Of a stretch of 64,000 nucleotides of DNA, positions 25,609 to 36,755 are shown in pieces. The stretch comes from Amia ocellicauda. Its lineage: Eukaryota > Chordata > Actinopteri > Amiiformes > Amiidae. The notes beneath the pieces were generated by a model that was not told the origin of the DNA, ran no database searches, and worked only from the letters and a program-made list of their open reading frames with translations. Position 1 is the first letter of the stretch; every line of letters begins with the position of its first letter. The position numbers and the translations under genes are program-made. The stretch spans positions 1,798,001 through 1,862,000 of the forward strand of contig NC_089867.1 of the NCBI RefSeq assembly GCF_036373705.1, read 5' to 3'.

Positions 25609-28105
25609 GGTGGGACTTACAATATAAGTGCAAAACAAAGTGCAAAAATACAGTTCAATAAAGGCATCAATCATTACAAATTCAATTTACAGAGCAATTC
25701 AAAATATAATACATTTACAATCCAATTTACAATTTACACAGGCAAGTACAGTAAGTGAGGACCTACATCCTGGACAGTAAAAGCTAAGTGCTGTCAAGAT
25801 GTAGGGTCACAGTCAAGGGCTACGGGAAAGGGAACAAGGAGGAAACAAATCAAAAACGCAAGGAGCAAAATAACAATCTGTGAAGTGCTATCTAACGGGG
25901 GTAAAAGGACTAATATTATAAGTACTGTCTGAAAAGATGTGTCTTGAGTAAGCGCCGGAATGAGGTCAAGGACTCTGCTGTTTTGACTTCAATGGGAAGA
26001 TCATTCCACCATTTAGGGGCCAGGGATGAGAAGGAGCGGGCTCTGGAGGAAGGAGAGTGGAGAGGAGGCAGAGTTGGTCTTCTGGCACTGGAAGAGCGCA
26101 GTGGCCTGGAGGGAATGTATGGAGAGACAAGTGTCTGAGGGAGCGGAGCAGTGGAGTAGCGTGTGCGAATCAGGGATGAGCCGCAGAGTGCTGGATGAGC
26201 TGGAGTGGGCAGGAAGTAGTTGCAGGCAGGCCGGCCAGGAGGGAGTTGCAGTAGTCCAAGCGGGAGAGGACCAGTGACTGGACAAGCAACTGAGTCGAGT
26301 AGTCAGTGAGGAAGGGACGGATTCGGCGTATGTTGCTCAGGAAGAATCTACAGGTGCGTGTCAGCATGGTAATGTGCTGAGTGTAGGAGAGTGCAGGATC
26401 GAGGGTGATTCCTAGATTTTTAGCGGAAGAAGAAGGAGGAAGTGTGGTGGATTCCAGGGGGATCGAGATGGAGAGGTCAGCAGAAGGTGAGGAAGAGTGG
26501 GGGAAAAACAGGAGTTCCAATTTGGAGAGGTTGAGCTTGAGGTGGTGTGAGTGCATCCAGGCGGAGATAGCAGACAAGCAGGAAGAGATGCAAGAGGGGA
26601 TGAGAGGGTCATAAGAGGGAAAAGACAGGAAGATCTGGGCATCATCATCATAGAAGTGGTAGGAGAAACCATGGGATGCGATGAGGGGGCCCAGGGAGCA
26701 AGTGTAGAGAGAGAACAGGAGCGGGCCCAGGACAGAGCCTTGGGATATGCCTCTGAGGATAGGTTGGGGGGTGGATGAGAAACCTCGCCATGTCACTTGG
26801 TAGGACCGGTCACTGGGGTAGGAGGAGAACCAGGTGAGAGCAGTCCTAGAGATTCCAAGGTCAGCGAGGCAGGAGAGGAGGATGGAGTGATCGACGGTGT
26901 CAAATGCTGCGGAGAGATCAAGGAGGATGAGGACTGAGGACAGGGAGGCTACCCGAGCACAGCTGAGGGAGTCAGTGACTGCCAGGAGAGCCGTCTCAGT
27001 GGAGTGAGCTGTGCGGAAGCCGGATTGCAGAGGATCAAGGAGTGAGTGTTGGGACAGAAAGTCAGAGAGCTGATGGTGGACCGCCCACTCAAGAGTCTTT
27101 GAGAGGAAGGCGGTAGGGAGACAGGGTGGTAGTTCTGAGGAGAAGTGGCGTCAAGGGTTGGTTTCTTGAGGAGTGGGATGACAGCAGCTTGTTTAAATGC
27201 GAAACAGCCAGAGAGGAGTGAGGAGTTGAGGAGGGAGGAGATCAGGAGTGGTCGCTTGGAGGAGGCGAGAAGGGAGAGGGTCCAGGGCACATGGTTTTGT
27301 GACGTAGGAGTAGAGCGGAAACTTCAGCATCTGAGAGAGGTGAGAATGAAGAAAAGGAAGCTTGATTAGCGGGAGGTTTGGGTGTGATGGGAGAGGAGGT
27401 GGGACTGTTGAAGAGCCTGCGGATGTCTGCAATCTTGGAGGAGAAGAAGGAGGTGAAATCATCAGCAGTGAGAGATGAGGGAGGAGGAGGGGGAGGGGGG
27501 GCAAGGAGGGAGGAGAAGGTGGAGAAGAGTTTGCGGGGGTTGTTGACAGTGGATTTGAAGAGTGATTGCAAGTAAAACTTCTTGGCTGAGGTGAGTGAGG
27601 AGGAGAATGTAGACAGTAGAGAGCGGTAGACTTCGAGGGCAGCTGGGAGTTTGGTCCTTTTCCACTTCTGTTCAGCGGCATGCAGACTAGTTCGGGTTGA
27701 GCGGAGAACAGCAGAGAGCCAAGATGCGAGAGGACAGAGAGTCAAGGGAGGAGGTGAGGGAGGAAAACAAAGAGGAGGTAGCACAGTTGACAGATAGATG
27801 GAAAAAACAGTCAATGGAAGGTAAGAGAGTGAGGGCAGTGGAGGCAAGGGTGGAGGGGGAGACAGAGCGGAGATTACGGCGGAAGGTGACAGAGGGAGTG
27901 GGTGGAGTGGGGAGGGACGGGAGGGAAAGGGAGAAGGAGATGAAGTGGTGGTCCGAGATGTCCATGGGTGTCACGGAGAGTGTTGAAGGAGAGCAGCCTC
28001 TAAAGAAGATGAGGTCTAGCTGGCGGCCAGCCCTGTGAGTGGGGGGAGACAGGGAGAGAGAGAAGTTAAAGGAGTGAAGGAGAGGAAGACGTTGAGCGTT
28101 TTATT
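25609..28105 (-). mobile_element. L2-clade LINE, 5' truncated and frame-broken
   Basis: A GC-rich 2.5-kb block, strikingly different from its AT-rich surroundings, encodes in pieces on the minus strand the C-terminal part of an endonuclease (TPMDISDHHFISF near 27970, with the SDH catalytic motif) and a serine/proline-rich spacer. A reverse transcriptase follows: PILRGISQGSVLGPLLFSLY, then FYDDDAQIF at the catalytic YxDD-type box, SRLDYCNSLLAGLP. The order endonuclease-RT and the motif wording fit the L2 clade. At least three frame changes separate the pieces. The 3' (AAT)n tail is missing at 25609, where sequence resumes inside the ACTTACAA motif. Better 3' ends of the same family occur at 15592 and 31972. 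Confidence 0.88.
26170..26796 (-). pseudogene. L2-like reverse transcriptase, C-terminal part
   Basis: About 208 codons carrying GISQGSVLGPLLF, the YDDDAQ catalytic box (usual L2 wording is YADD-x-Q) and SRLDYCNSLLAG. It belongs to the 25609-28105 element. Compared with the copy at 31208, a segment near 26170 is deleted and the frame is lost. Confidence 0.85.
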
Positions 28106-28187
28106 TTGTTATGTCAACAGTAAAATGACAGCAAACCTAAACGCACAAATGGGGTGCATTAGTGGGATAGTGGGATAGTGGGATCTT

Positions 28188-28351
28188 GGGCCGGATTAAA
28201 TCAAAACTTTGACCCACCTGTTAATATCAAACTACAAACCTGTACATCATAGCGGTTACATTTCTGATTAGAAGAAAGTGTCATCTTACTGAAAATGAAG
28301 CCGCAACTGAGTACAGTTCTGGTGGGTCAAAGTTTTGATTTAATCCGGCCC
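28188..28351. mobile_element. PIF/Harbinger-like MITE, copy 1
   Basis: The 164-bp element has near-perfect inverted ends (GGGCCGGATTAAATCAAAAC and complement) of about 30 bp and is flanked by the 3-bp direct repeat CTT. A homologous copy at 50097-50266 has a different 3-bp repeat (CAT), which confirms the boundaries. Three-base duplications with GGGCC ends suggest PIF/Harbinger. Confidence 0.82.
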
Positions 28352-28381
28352 CTTGTCAAACACGGGTTGCCTATTCCACCA

Positions 28382-28540
28382 TGGACCGCAAACAGGCACT
28401 TGTGTTAGCTGCTGTTCTGCATTTACGGAGAAATCGCAGTCACCGCCGAAGATCCATGTGGGTCCACCAGATCTTGTAGACCTGCCAACAGAGGGGCGAA
28501 TTCCATTCCCTTTTGCAGGAGTTACGTTTGGATAATATTT
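28382..28540 (+). pseudogene. Harbinger-type transposase N-terminal remnant
   Basis: The plus strand reads MDRKQALVLAAVLHLRRNRS, then HRRRSMWVHQIL, a stop, and QRGEFH in frame after it. This is the start of fish HARBI1/ALP1-like transposases (WVHPIL...RRxxGEFHxLVQELR). It breaks off near 28540. It starts only 30 bp after a Harbinger-like MITE. Confidence 0.7.
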
Positions 28541-28819
28541 TATAAACAAAAACATGTGCACCTCAGTATGTAGATTGCTTTCTGTATGTAATGTCAATAT
28601 AATAGTGTTTGTGTGTAGTTCTACATATAGAGGGGCTAAACATTTTATTGGAAACTAAAATGCTATCACATAATAAAATTAATTTCACATTGACTCACAT
28701 GTGGTCTAACCATCCTATTTGTGCAATAACAGGTAGGGATCAAGTAGAGATGTAGTGTTCATGGTTATAGTTTCCACTGCTACCTGAAAATATAGGGGAA
28801 ACATCACTCTCCGCAATTA

Positions 28820-29011
28820 TTAATAAGTATTTATTATTATTGTGACTCCACTACTCCCAATGATCTCTGAAACATTCTTCCATGCATCCATTTTTAGAAT
28901 TATATCTCTATCATAAATAATGGGGAAACTGGACACCGCGATGATAAGTTTCTCATCCATGTTTAAGCCAGCGAGTAGAAAAGAGAAGGCACTTCCAGAT
29001 GCAGAGAACAT
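28820..29011 (-). pseudogene. MADF-domain fragment, probably Harbinger accessory protein
   Basis: The minus strand encodes MDEKLIIAVSSFPIIYDRDI, then ILKMDAWKNVSEIIGSS, the first half of a MADF DNA-binding domain (start, YDxxx, AWxxVSExxG). PIF/Harbinger elements typically carry a second gene for a Myb/MADF-type protein. Its position facing the transposase remnant at 28382 suggests both come from one internally deleted element. Confidence 0.65.
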
Positions 29012-29164
29012 CTGCCCACCATTGGTAGTCGTTTGTAAACTTTCTTATGTTCTTATGGCCGTGGTCCTGAGACACCCGTGGATCACTGGGAAACCTTGTG
29101 CTTGTGCTGGCCAATACGCAGGATTGCGATGGAGCCTTGTACGAGGCATAGCTAATCCAATCTC

Positions 29165-29740
29165 TCTCTCTGGAGGAGTTGGAGAATGAGAACAAGTGTA
29201 CATTTGAGCGGTGCTCAGCTGTGATGGACAACAGGAAGAAACAAGACCACAACGTCAAGAGGGGGCTGGGCTGGCTGCTGAGCAACATCGACGAGAATTA
29301 CACTGCCTTATATGAGCACATGGAGAAGGACACAGCCGAGCAGAGAGCCCTGGAGGAGCAGGACAAGCGCGAGAGAGCAGAGCAAGTGGTTTGGCAGGAG
29401 AGAGAGAGAGGTAGGAGGCCGAGCGAGAAGGGAGGCCCACGCTGGATGAGGAAGAGGAGGCGGTGGAGGATGGCACCATGTCGAACCCTTTTCAGCCCAT
29501 CACTGACATTATTACTGAGATTGAGGACAAGCTGAGGAGAGAATGAGAAGGAGAAGAAGAAGTCCACTGACGACGTTGGCGGTGGAGGAGAGCAGCCCCC
29601 GGGAGCCATGTTTAACATCTCCAGCGTGCCACGGAGCCGAAAGCAGGCAGTGGCGGAGTAGAGCGAGGGGCAGATCCCGGACAAGACACCAAAAGGTAAC
29701 CCAACTCTGGCTGGCCTACACCAACCACAAACTGGTGTAG
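29165..29740 (+). pseudogene. Unrecognised GC-rich coding-like remnant
   Basis: The plus strand holds a charged, helix-rich reading frame (ENENKCTFERCSAVMDNRKK, then GLGWLLSNIDENYTALYEHM and RALEEQDKRERAEQV). It continues in other frames with EDGTMSNPFQPITDIITEIE and AMFNISSVPRSRKQAVAE. The pieces follow each other in order but need frame changes, so this looks like a broken coding sequence, possibly a processed pseudogene or a transposon protein. I do not recognise the family. Confidence 0.5.
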
Positions 29741-29851
29741 TAAACACTCTCAAATTAGTGAATTGACTTATTACACCGCAAGAAATCCCAGGTGGTGGTT
29801 GAAATCCGCTACAAACAGATGATTTGACCAATAAAATATCGAGCCTCCACT

Positions 29852-30300
29852 TGTCAAGGTCTCACCTGCTATTCCTTCAGCTCACCACCAGAGGTCTCTC
29901 TCTCCCGAGTATCAATCCCTGTGCTTCTCTCTCCCAGTTCCCGGGTCAATCAGTCACATTACATTCCTTCCATCCATGTGCACTTGTTCTGTGTTTCTGT
30001 CTTGTATATAAACCCCTTATTGTTTCTTAAACTAATCGCAAAGTCTTGCATTCACTCCTGAATCATTTCTCAGCAATATTCCTTGTTTACCTACCGTGTT
30101 CTGACTCCTGTTTTCCTGTCCTTGACCACCTCTTTTGGATCTCCCAGTTTAGCCTGTTTGCCCGATCGACCACCTGTTCCTGTTTTCTCTTCTGGATTTC
30201 CCCTCTAGGATTGTTTGCCTTTCTGCTTTTCTACCTAAGAGCCTGCACTTGGTCATTACACCACTGAATAAAGAATACGCACCTAAATCAAACATGCAGG
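29852..30300 (+). mobile_element. Possible solo LTR
   Basis: About 450 bp starting TGTCAAGGTCTCACC, with TATATAAACCCC near 30005 and an AATAAA near 30267 close to the end, the arrangement of an LTR promoter and polyadenylation signal. No second LTR, primer-binding site or gag/pol sequence is seen nearby and target-site duplication was not established. Confidence 0.45.
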
Positions 30301-31188
30301 TCGAAGCGATTACTAGAGTAATGTGATAGCCGCAGGTTTTGCTACTTACATTCAGGAATATCATGTTACTTAAATATAAATCTAAAGAGTCCTTAAAGCT
30401 TTGGCGGGCGCTGGAGCTCTGGTGGTGAGAATCCTGAGAATCAAACCTGTTTTTTACACTGTCAGTATTTTACTCACTTACCCAAGGGTAGATAAAGAGC
30501 ACTTGGCAGGCAATGTGCATTTGGGCGCTTTATTGTGGAAAACAAAAACACTATTTGGTTTTGTAAATCCACCAGTAAGGAAACAGAGCATGAATCCTTA
30601 GAGTCCTTCCGAATCCGTATATTAAAGTAAATAGCACTAGTGTTCATGAACAAGCTCAAACGTTTCCCTTTCTTTCCCTAATCCTTTCCACACAATTCAC
30701 GCTCCAGTTCGCTATCACGTCTCTCTGTAACTCCTCCCTCACTTTCTTTCGTCTGCCAGGTGCACCAAATAAAATCAATAAAATAACATTTCAAAACAAT
30801 GTTTAATTTAATTAGCATCAGAAGCCAATACCAACTCTATTCTAATTATGACTGACAGGCCCCTCTACACGACCATAGAAAAGAAAACTGCAGTGTACAT
30901 TGTGTTGTTGTTGTTGTTTTTATTGTTGTTGTTTTTTTTTTTTAAGTAGGTGGACAACCTTGACAGTCAATAGCTGGATCAAGCACCATTACATAATCGC
31001 CTCAGGCAGCCTAAAATGTTATTCTTTAACTGCCCATCTTTTCTTAAGTAGTACAGTAGTACACGTGTGTTTGGGAAATTGCAAGGTTTCAAAAGATGCC
31101 CGTCAGAAAAATAAAATACTAATGCAGTAAGATGATATCGAATCTTCTATATAAATTGAGTAGCAGCCTCCTACAATGTTTCAACATA
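30301..31188. other. Intergenic sequence, nothing recognised
   Basis: No gene or bounded element. The segment 31094-31163 is repeated with about 90% similarity at 35166-35236. Confidence 0.5.
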
Positions 31189-31205
31189 CACCGATCAGCC
31201 ATAAC

Positions 31206-31901
31206 CGATCGGCCTGCCTGCAACTATTACCCGCCCGCTCCAGCTCATCCAGAACTCTGCGGCTCGTCTGGTATTCTCTCTGCCCCGATTCACACACGCT
31301 ACTCCACTGCTCCGCTCCCTCCACTGGCTCCCGATACAGTTCAAGACATTGGCCCTCACCTACCGCTGTCTCGCCCACACTGCACCAAGTTACCTTCAGA
31401 CACTCGTCTCTCCATACATCCCCTACAGACCACTGCGCTCCTCCAGTGCCAGAAGACTAACTCTGCCTCCTCTCCACTCTCCTTCCTCCAGAGCCGCTCC
31501 TTCTCATCCCTGGACCCTAAATGGTGGAACGACCTGCCCACCGAAGTCGAAACAGCAATCTTTGACCTCCTTCCGGCGCTTACTCAAGACGCATCTTTTC
31601 CAACAGTACTTGTAATATTAGTCCTTTATCCCTGCTAGATAGCACTTCTCAGTTTTATTATGCTTCTTGTGTTTTCGATTTTGTTTTCTACATCTGTGAC
31701 TCTACATCTTGACAGCACTTAGCTTTTACCGTCCAGGATGTAGGACCTAAATTGTAAATTGGAATTTGTAAAATGTATTTTGAATTGCTATGTTTTAGAT
31801 TAATGAATTTGTAATGATTGATGCCTTTTATTTAACTGTATTTTTGCACTTTGTTTTACACTTATGTTGTAAGTCGCCCTGGATAAAGGCATCTGCCAAG
31901 A

Positions 31902-31972
<71 letters not shown>
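31206..31972 (+). mobile_element. L2-like LINE 3' end nested in Tc1 element
   Basis: 5'-truncated L2-like LINE in plus orientation. It encodes the tail of the ORF (TALLQCQKTNSASSPLSFLQ, then SRSFSSLDPKWWNDLPTEVE), followed by a 3' UTR, CTTATGTTGTAAGTCGCCCT and an (AAT)n tail of about 65 bp. The host Tc1 repeat resumes with AAC at the junction, giving at most a 3-4 bp duplication. Confidence 0.88.
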
Positions 31973-31974
<2 letters not shown>

Positions 31975-32104
31975 TTATGACCACTGACAGGTGAAGTGAA
32001 TAACACTGATAATCTCATTATCATGGCACCTGTCAGTGGGTGGGATATATTAGGCAGCAAGTGAACATTTTGTCCTCAAAGTTGATGTGTTAGAAGCAGG
32101 AAAA

Positions 32105-32845
32105 ATGGGCAAGCGTAAGAATCTGAGCGACTTTGACAAGGACCAAATTGTGATGGCTGGGTCAGAGCATCTCCAAAACTGCAGCTCTTGTGGGGTGTTT
32201 CCGGTCTGCAGTGGTCAGTACCTATCAAAAGTGTCCAAGGAAGGAAAAGCAGTGAACTGGCGACAGGGTCATGGGTGGCCAAGGCTCATTGATGCACGTG
32301 AGGAGCGAAGGCTGGCCTGTGTGGTCCGATCCATCAGATGACCTACTGTAGCTCAAATTGCTGAAAACGTTAATGCTGGTTCTGATAGAAAGGTGTCAGA
32401 ACACACAGTGCATCGCACTTTGTTGCGTATGGAGCTGTGTAGCCGCAGACCACTCAGGGTGCCCATGCTGACACCTGTCCACTGCCGAAAGCGCCTACAA
32501 TGGGCACGTGAGCATCAGAACTGGACCACGGAGCAATGGAAGAAGGTGGCCTGGTCTGATGAATCACGAGTTCAAGGTGTTGACTTGGTCTCCAAATTCC
32601 CCAGATCTCAATCCAATCGAGCATCTGTGGGATGTGCTGGACAAACAAGTCCGATTCATGGAGGCACCACCTCGCAAATTACAAGACTTAAAGGATCTGC
32701 TCCTAACGTCTTGGTGCCAGATACCACAGCACACCTTCAGAGGTCTAGTCTGGAGGTCTGGAGTCCATGCCACGATGGGTCAGGGCTGTTTTGGCAGAAA
32801 AAGGGGGACCAACACAATATTAGGCAGGTGGTCATAATGTTATGG
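32105..32845 (+). pseudogene. Tc1-like transposase, internally deleted
   Basis: N-terminal paired-like helix-turn-helix region, a stop codon at about 32339, the first catalytic motif WSDESR, then a jump directly to KVLTWSPNSPDLNPIEHLWD in a shifted frame. The second catalytic aspartate (QQDN motif) has been deleted. No functional protein is possible. Confidence 0.88.
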
Positions 32846-32855
32846 CTGATCGGTG

Positions 32856-35439
32856 TCTATTATTTCCACTGTATCTTTATTGTATGCATATCAGTTAATT
32901 TGCAACCTGAACATTACCTGACTGCAACAAGAGTGTCCTCAGGTACACCACTAACTATTATGCAGTATTTTATTTGTTTATCATTAAGTTGCCCTACTTG
33001 AGTAGCAGCCCTGAAAAACATCCCGATTATTACAGGCTTACTTATTGCTATAAGCAGTCAGACTGTAAGAAATGTTTAGTGTTTAACAGTTGAATCTGAA
33101 GAAAACCAGTCTGTGTGGTCAAATGCTGGGAAGCTTACAGATGTGGCAGCACTGATCCACCAGTAGAGAGAAGAGGACAGACAGAGGGAAAAGGAAAGAC
33201 AAGGAAGGAGGAAGAAAACATTGAAAGGCTGCAGACAATGCTACAAGAGCAGCATGCAGAGACGATGGGGTTGATGAAATCATGTGTTAGACTTTTTAAA
33301 TAATAAGTAGTACACTCTTATCCATTTCAGGCACACACAGAAATGTTTTCAAAAGTTGAACTTTATTGACAAAAATGAGAACCAAATCATCAAACTAAGG
33401 AAAGTTTAGGGATATATTGGTGAGGGTCAGCACTCCGGTTTCCTCCCGCCATCCAAAGACATGCAAGTTAGGTTAATTGGTCTCACTACATTGCCCTGTA
33501 TATGTGTGTGTTGCCCAGCAATGGACTGGAGTCCCATCCTGGGTGTATCCCTGCCTTGAGCCCCATGCCTGCCGGGATCAACCCCGGCTTCCCCGCGACC
33601 CTCACCAGGATAAGCGGTTTTGAAAATGGATGGATGGTGGATGGTTAGGGTCAAGGTCAAAGGTTAGTTCTGAGGTGGTTTCTCTCTGTAGCCACTGTGA
33701 ATTCAGGATTGCAGCTCCATAATCTGTGCTGATCATTAAATCAGTTACTTTCATCAATTCTTCAGCTTTTCAAATTTTTTTGTGGTGGGGGGAAAAAGCA
33801 GTTCTTGCTCTGGTTCATGCACAACCCCACCATTGCACATTGATTTTTTTTTGGCCCATGAGGATATTTCAGAAGAAACAGGCTGGAAAGGTTTTCAATT
33901 TAAAACAATATATACAGCTAACAGAGTTAAGATAAAAAGCAGAAAACTCTCATGCATGGTTACAAGTCATGTTCAACTTCCTACAATGTCTTTAAACCCA
34001 ACCACATATTTTAAAGCAAATTTACTGTTGGTAAGTACTTATTCTTCATAGTAAATCACCAGGTTAAATCTTTATAAATGTTTTCCAGAATGAAAATGTG
34101 GTATCTTATAATATCAGTTATCTATTTGTCATTATCCTGCAATAAAGTGTGCAAGAAAATGTAAATGTTGAGGTTTTTATTATTTGATAGAAATTATGTT
34201 TTTTTTCTTTGTTACTTATCCTTTTCAACATCACTATATTCACTGTCCAACAGATGGGGCCATTTATTCATTTTATAAATACTGTTTTGTGTAACTCCCA
34301 GTCATCTACCTAACCTGTTTTCTTAATTGATAGGGTCTTGGCAAAAATAAGTATGTCTATTGAAAATCTTACTATTGTTAATGAAACACAGAATATTTTG
34401 TTTTTCTTTTATTTATTTTTTATTTATATTTCCCAGTCACATCTGCAAAGCTTCTGATTTCATCATCCTGTCTTCTTTGTGGTCTTCTTCTTGGTCTTTT
34501 TTATTCCATCTTTGGTCTGTTCTTCTTGAAATAGTATTAAATATATCGGCAGATGACAAAAAATACTGGGGCATGGTGCAAACCCGTACTAGAGCTGTCT
34601 TACATAAACATTTTTTTCTGTAGCATAAAATACTGTAGATGAAGGCTTTCCTACCTCTCAAAAAGCCTCACTTCATTCTATTAGAGCAGTGGAAGCAACA
34701 GACCAGCAATATTCAATATAAAATTCCCCATTGTCATTCTAAAGTACTTATGTTAAAACAGTTAATGTAATTTAGGTTAAATTAAGAAGTAGCCATGTTG
34801 AGCAAATTGTGTTATCTGTTCCTGACACTACAACATTTGTCTTCTTTCTTTCCTTCCCATTGTGTCTGTCTCTACCATGAATATTGAAGGTTTTTTCCAC
34901 CCATTACTATATAGTCCTAATTATATTGGACAGATAGGTCTGACTGTTGGATTTCAAAGTCTCCTGTTTATCTCACTCTTGGTTCAGTTCTGCTATTAAA
35001 AATGACAGCTTTTGTCTAAAGACAATGAGAGGTATTTGACTGCTAAAAAAACAAATGTCTAGAGTTTCCACACCCCAGCTACTGTCAAGTCTATTTAACA
35101 TCTGAATGCTGCATAATGCCTCTAGCGCATTAACGTAACCGCTTTTGAAAAACAAAATGCTTTAAAGATGCCTGTCAGAAAAATAAAATACTAATGGAGT
35201 AAGATGATATTGAGTCTTCTATATATATTGAGTAGGTGTAGAAAGGTTCTAAATGCATAACCATACATACACCACCAACGCCAATCCAACCACAGAACAG
35301 TCAAACAGAAGTGTCAATACAAACGTTCCAGTTTTATCCTCTTAGATCACTTAAATTTAATCTTGGTGTTTAAACTTGGGTGGTGGGGGGCAGGGTTACA
35401 TTATGCAATAAAGTAATTGGGAAGATAAAACTAGAATGT
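32856..35439. other. Intergenic region upstream of ERICH5
   Basis: Contains a V-SINE-like fragment at 33429-33644 and the second member of a 68-bp repeat pair at 35166-35236. The small frame at 33115-33303 is charged and coiled-coil-like but has no supporting context. No gene is called. Confidence 0.55.
33429..33644 (+). repeat. V-SINE-like SINE, 5' truncated
   Basis: Begins inside the conserved core (CACTCCGGTTTCCTCCCGCC, CCAAAGACATGCAAGTTAGG) and ends with GGATAAGCGGTTTTGAAAAT and a GGATGGAT tail, as in the full copy at 54666-55003. Confidence 0.85.
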
Positions 35440-35555
35440 CCTTAAATTAAAACAGTAAAGCATACAAATATATGCATCGATTTATCATGTTATCCTTGTG
35501 ATTAACATGATACATAGATGCATACATTTGTATGCTTTGCTGTTTTAAATTAAGG
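35440..35555. repeat. Long inverted repeat upstream of ERICH5
   Basis: CCTTAAATTAAAACAGTAAA at the left has its inverted partner ending TGCTGTTTTAAATTAAGG at the right. The arms are about 50 bp with few mismatches around a loop of under 10 bp, separated from the ERICH5 start codon by about 430 bp. Confidence 0.82.
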
Positions 35556-35989
35556 CCATTTGCATCTACAACTGGGTGATGCGTCCTTTACCACCAGGTG
35601 GATACAAACTAAAAGGCTGGCATTAATACTTCTGTGCCGCCGGACATCGTCAACTTCTAACTTGCACTGGATTTGCCTACGCATGCTCTCAGTCTCAGAC
35701 ACGGTGAATAATGTAAATTTCCTCAGGTTAAGAAAGATACACAGCTTTTCCTGTTCGTATGGTAACTGATCAACACATCGTTGTTAAGAAAACGAGAATG
35801 CAGGTCATGCGTAAATAAAAGGTTAATGGGGAATCAAGATGTTAAGCTACTGTTGAAAATTGATCAGGACTCCATGGGTTCATAAACGAAAAGCTGTCAG
35901 CGTGTATACACTTTCTCTGAGCCAAAGACAGTGGTCTTGCTGTTTTTCTTTGTTTTACTTTACTTTTTACTGCCTCTGCAAAAATAGCA

Positions 35990-36083
35990 ATGGGATGTTC
36001 ATCTAGTACCCAGACCGCAGCCCAAGATGGAAACAGACCAGGCACAAAGCCCGGGGAAAGCAATGGAGCAAATAATACAATCG
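35990..36083 (+). CDS. ERICH5: ERICH5 exon 1
   Basis: ATG at 35990 starts MGCSSSTQTAAQDGNRPGTK and the exon ends at a perfect GTAAGT donor at 36084, phase 1. Gly2 with following cysteines predicts N-terminal lipidation and membrane attachment. Confidence 0.9.
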
Positions 36084-36675
36084 GTAAGTCTGAAGAAATA
36101 CAACCCCTGGAATCTGTAGCGATTCAAACGTTGTTATATGAATGTATGTATTTATTTTGCATGAAAGGATATTACTGATAGTGACGTTATATGAACCTTC
36201 TTCATAAGCTTAAATGAGCACCTGTATGCATTGAAGACTTTGCAGAGTAGCCTGGCTGTAGCTTGCTTTGAATTCTTACTATGCGCTGCACGGGAAGGTG
36301 CACTGCAGTAGACGATAGGTCCTCGACTGTATTTCTCTTATTTAAGGTGCCTTTATCGCAAATCTACTGTCAGTAACGAACAAGATTTCAAGCTTAACAT
36401 GCGTTTTCAAACATTGCACAGCTAGTAGGTTTCATATTGATTTTCTGTTAAATACATTTTAAGCAGATATCTGTCATCAACTTAGATCCACCATATAGGC
36501 TGAGAAATACTATACTTTAATTTGCATGCATTTTAAAATAACCAGCTGATGGTATTGTTTAATAATTAATTAAGTTGAACCAAAGGTTCAAAGCTTTTAG
36601 ACTCAATGTATAATTACAGTAATTTCACCTAAATGAAAAAACGTATTTCAAGTGGTTTGGATTCATATATATCTG

Positions 36676-36755
<80 letters not shown>

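Larger units (their letters stand above)
31189..32855 (+). mobile_element. Tc1-like transposon interrupted by an L2 LINE
   Basis: The left end CACCGATCAGCCATAAC and right end GTTATGGCTGATCGGTG are inverted partners of a Tc1-like element that starts beside a TA dinucleotide. Between 31206 and 31972 an L2-like 3' fragment with (AAT)n tail interrupts the left inverted repeat, after which the element resumes at ATTATGACC. Transposase coding runs on the plus strand from about 32105: MGKRKNLSDFDKDQIVMAG, a stop near 32341, then SEHTVHRTLLRMELCSRRPL and WKKVAWSDESR. A deletion then removes the centre of the DDE domain, and SPDLNPIEHLWDVLDK remains in another frame. The element is inactive. Confidence 0.88.

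Noticed and set aside
27193..27847. Overlapping long open frames on both strands of a GC-rich block
   Set aside because: All belong to one decayed L2-like LINE on the minus strand; the proline/serine-rich frames are its spacer or shadows.
33115..33303. 62-codon charged open frame
   Set aside because: No homology recognised, no splice or promoter context, and purine-rich composition favours a chance frame.
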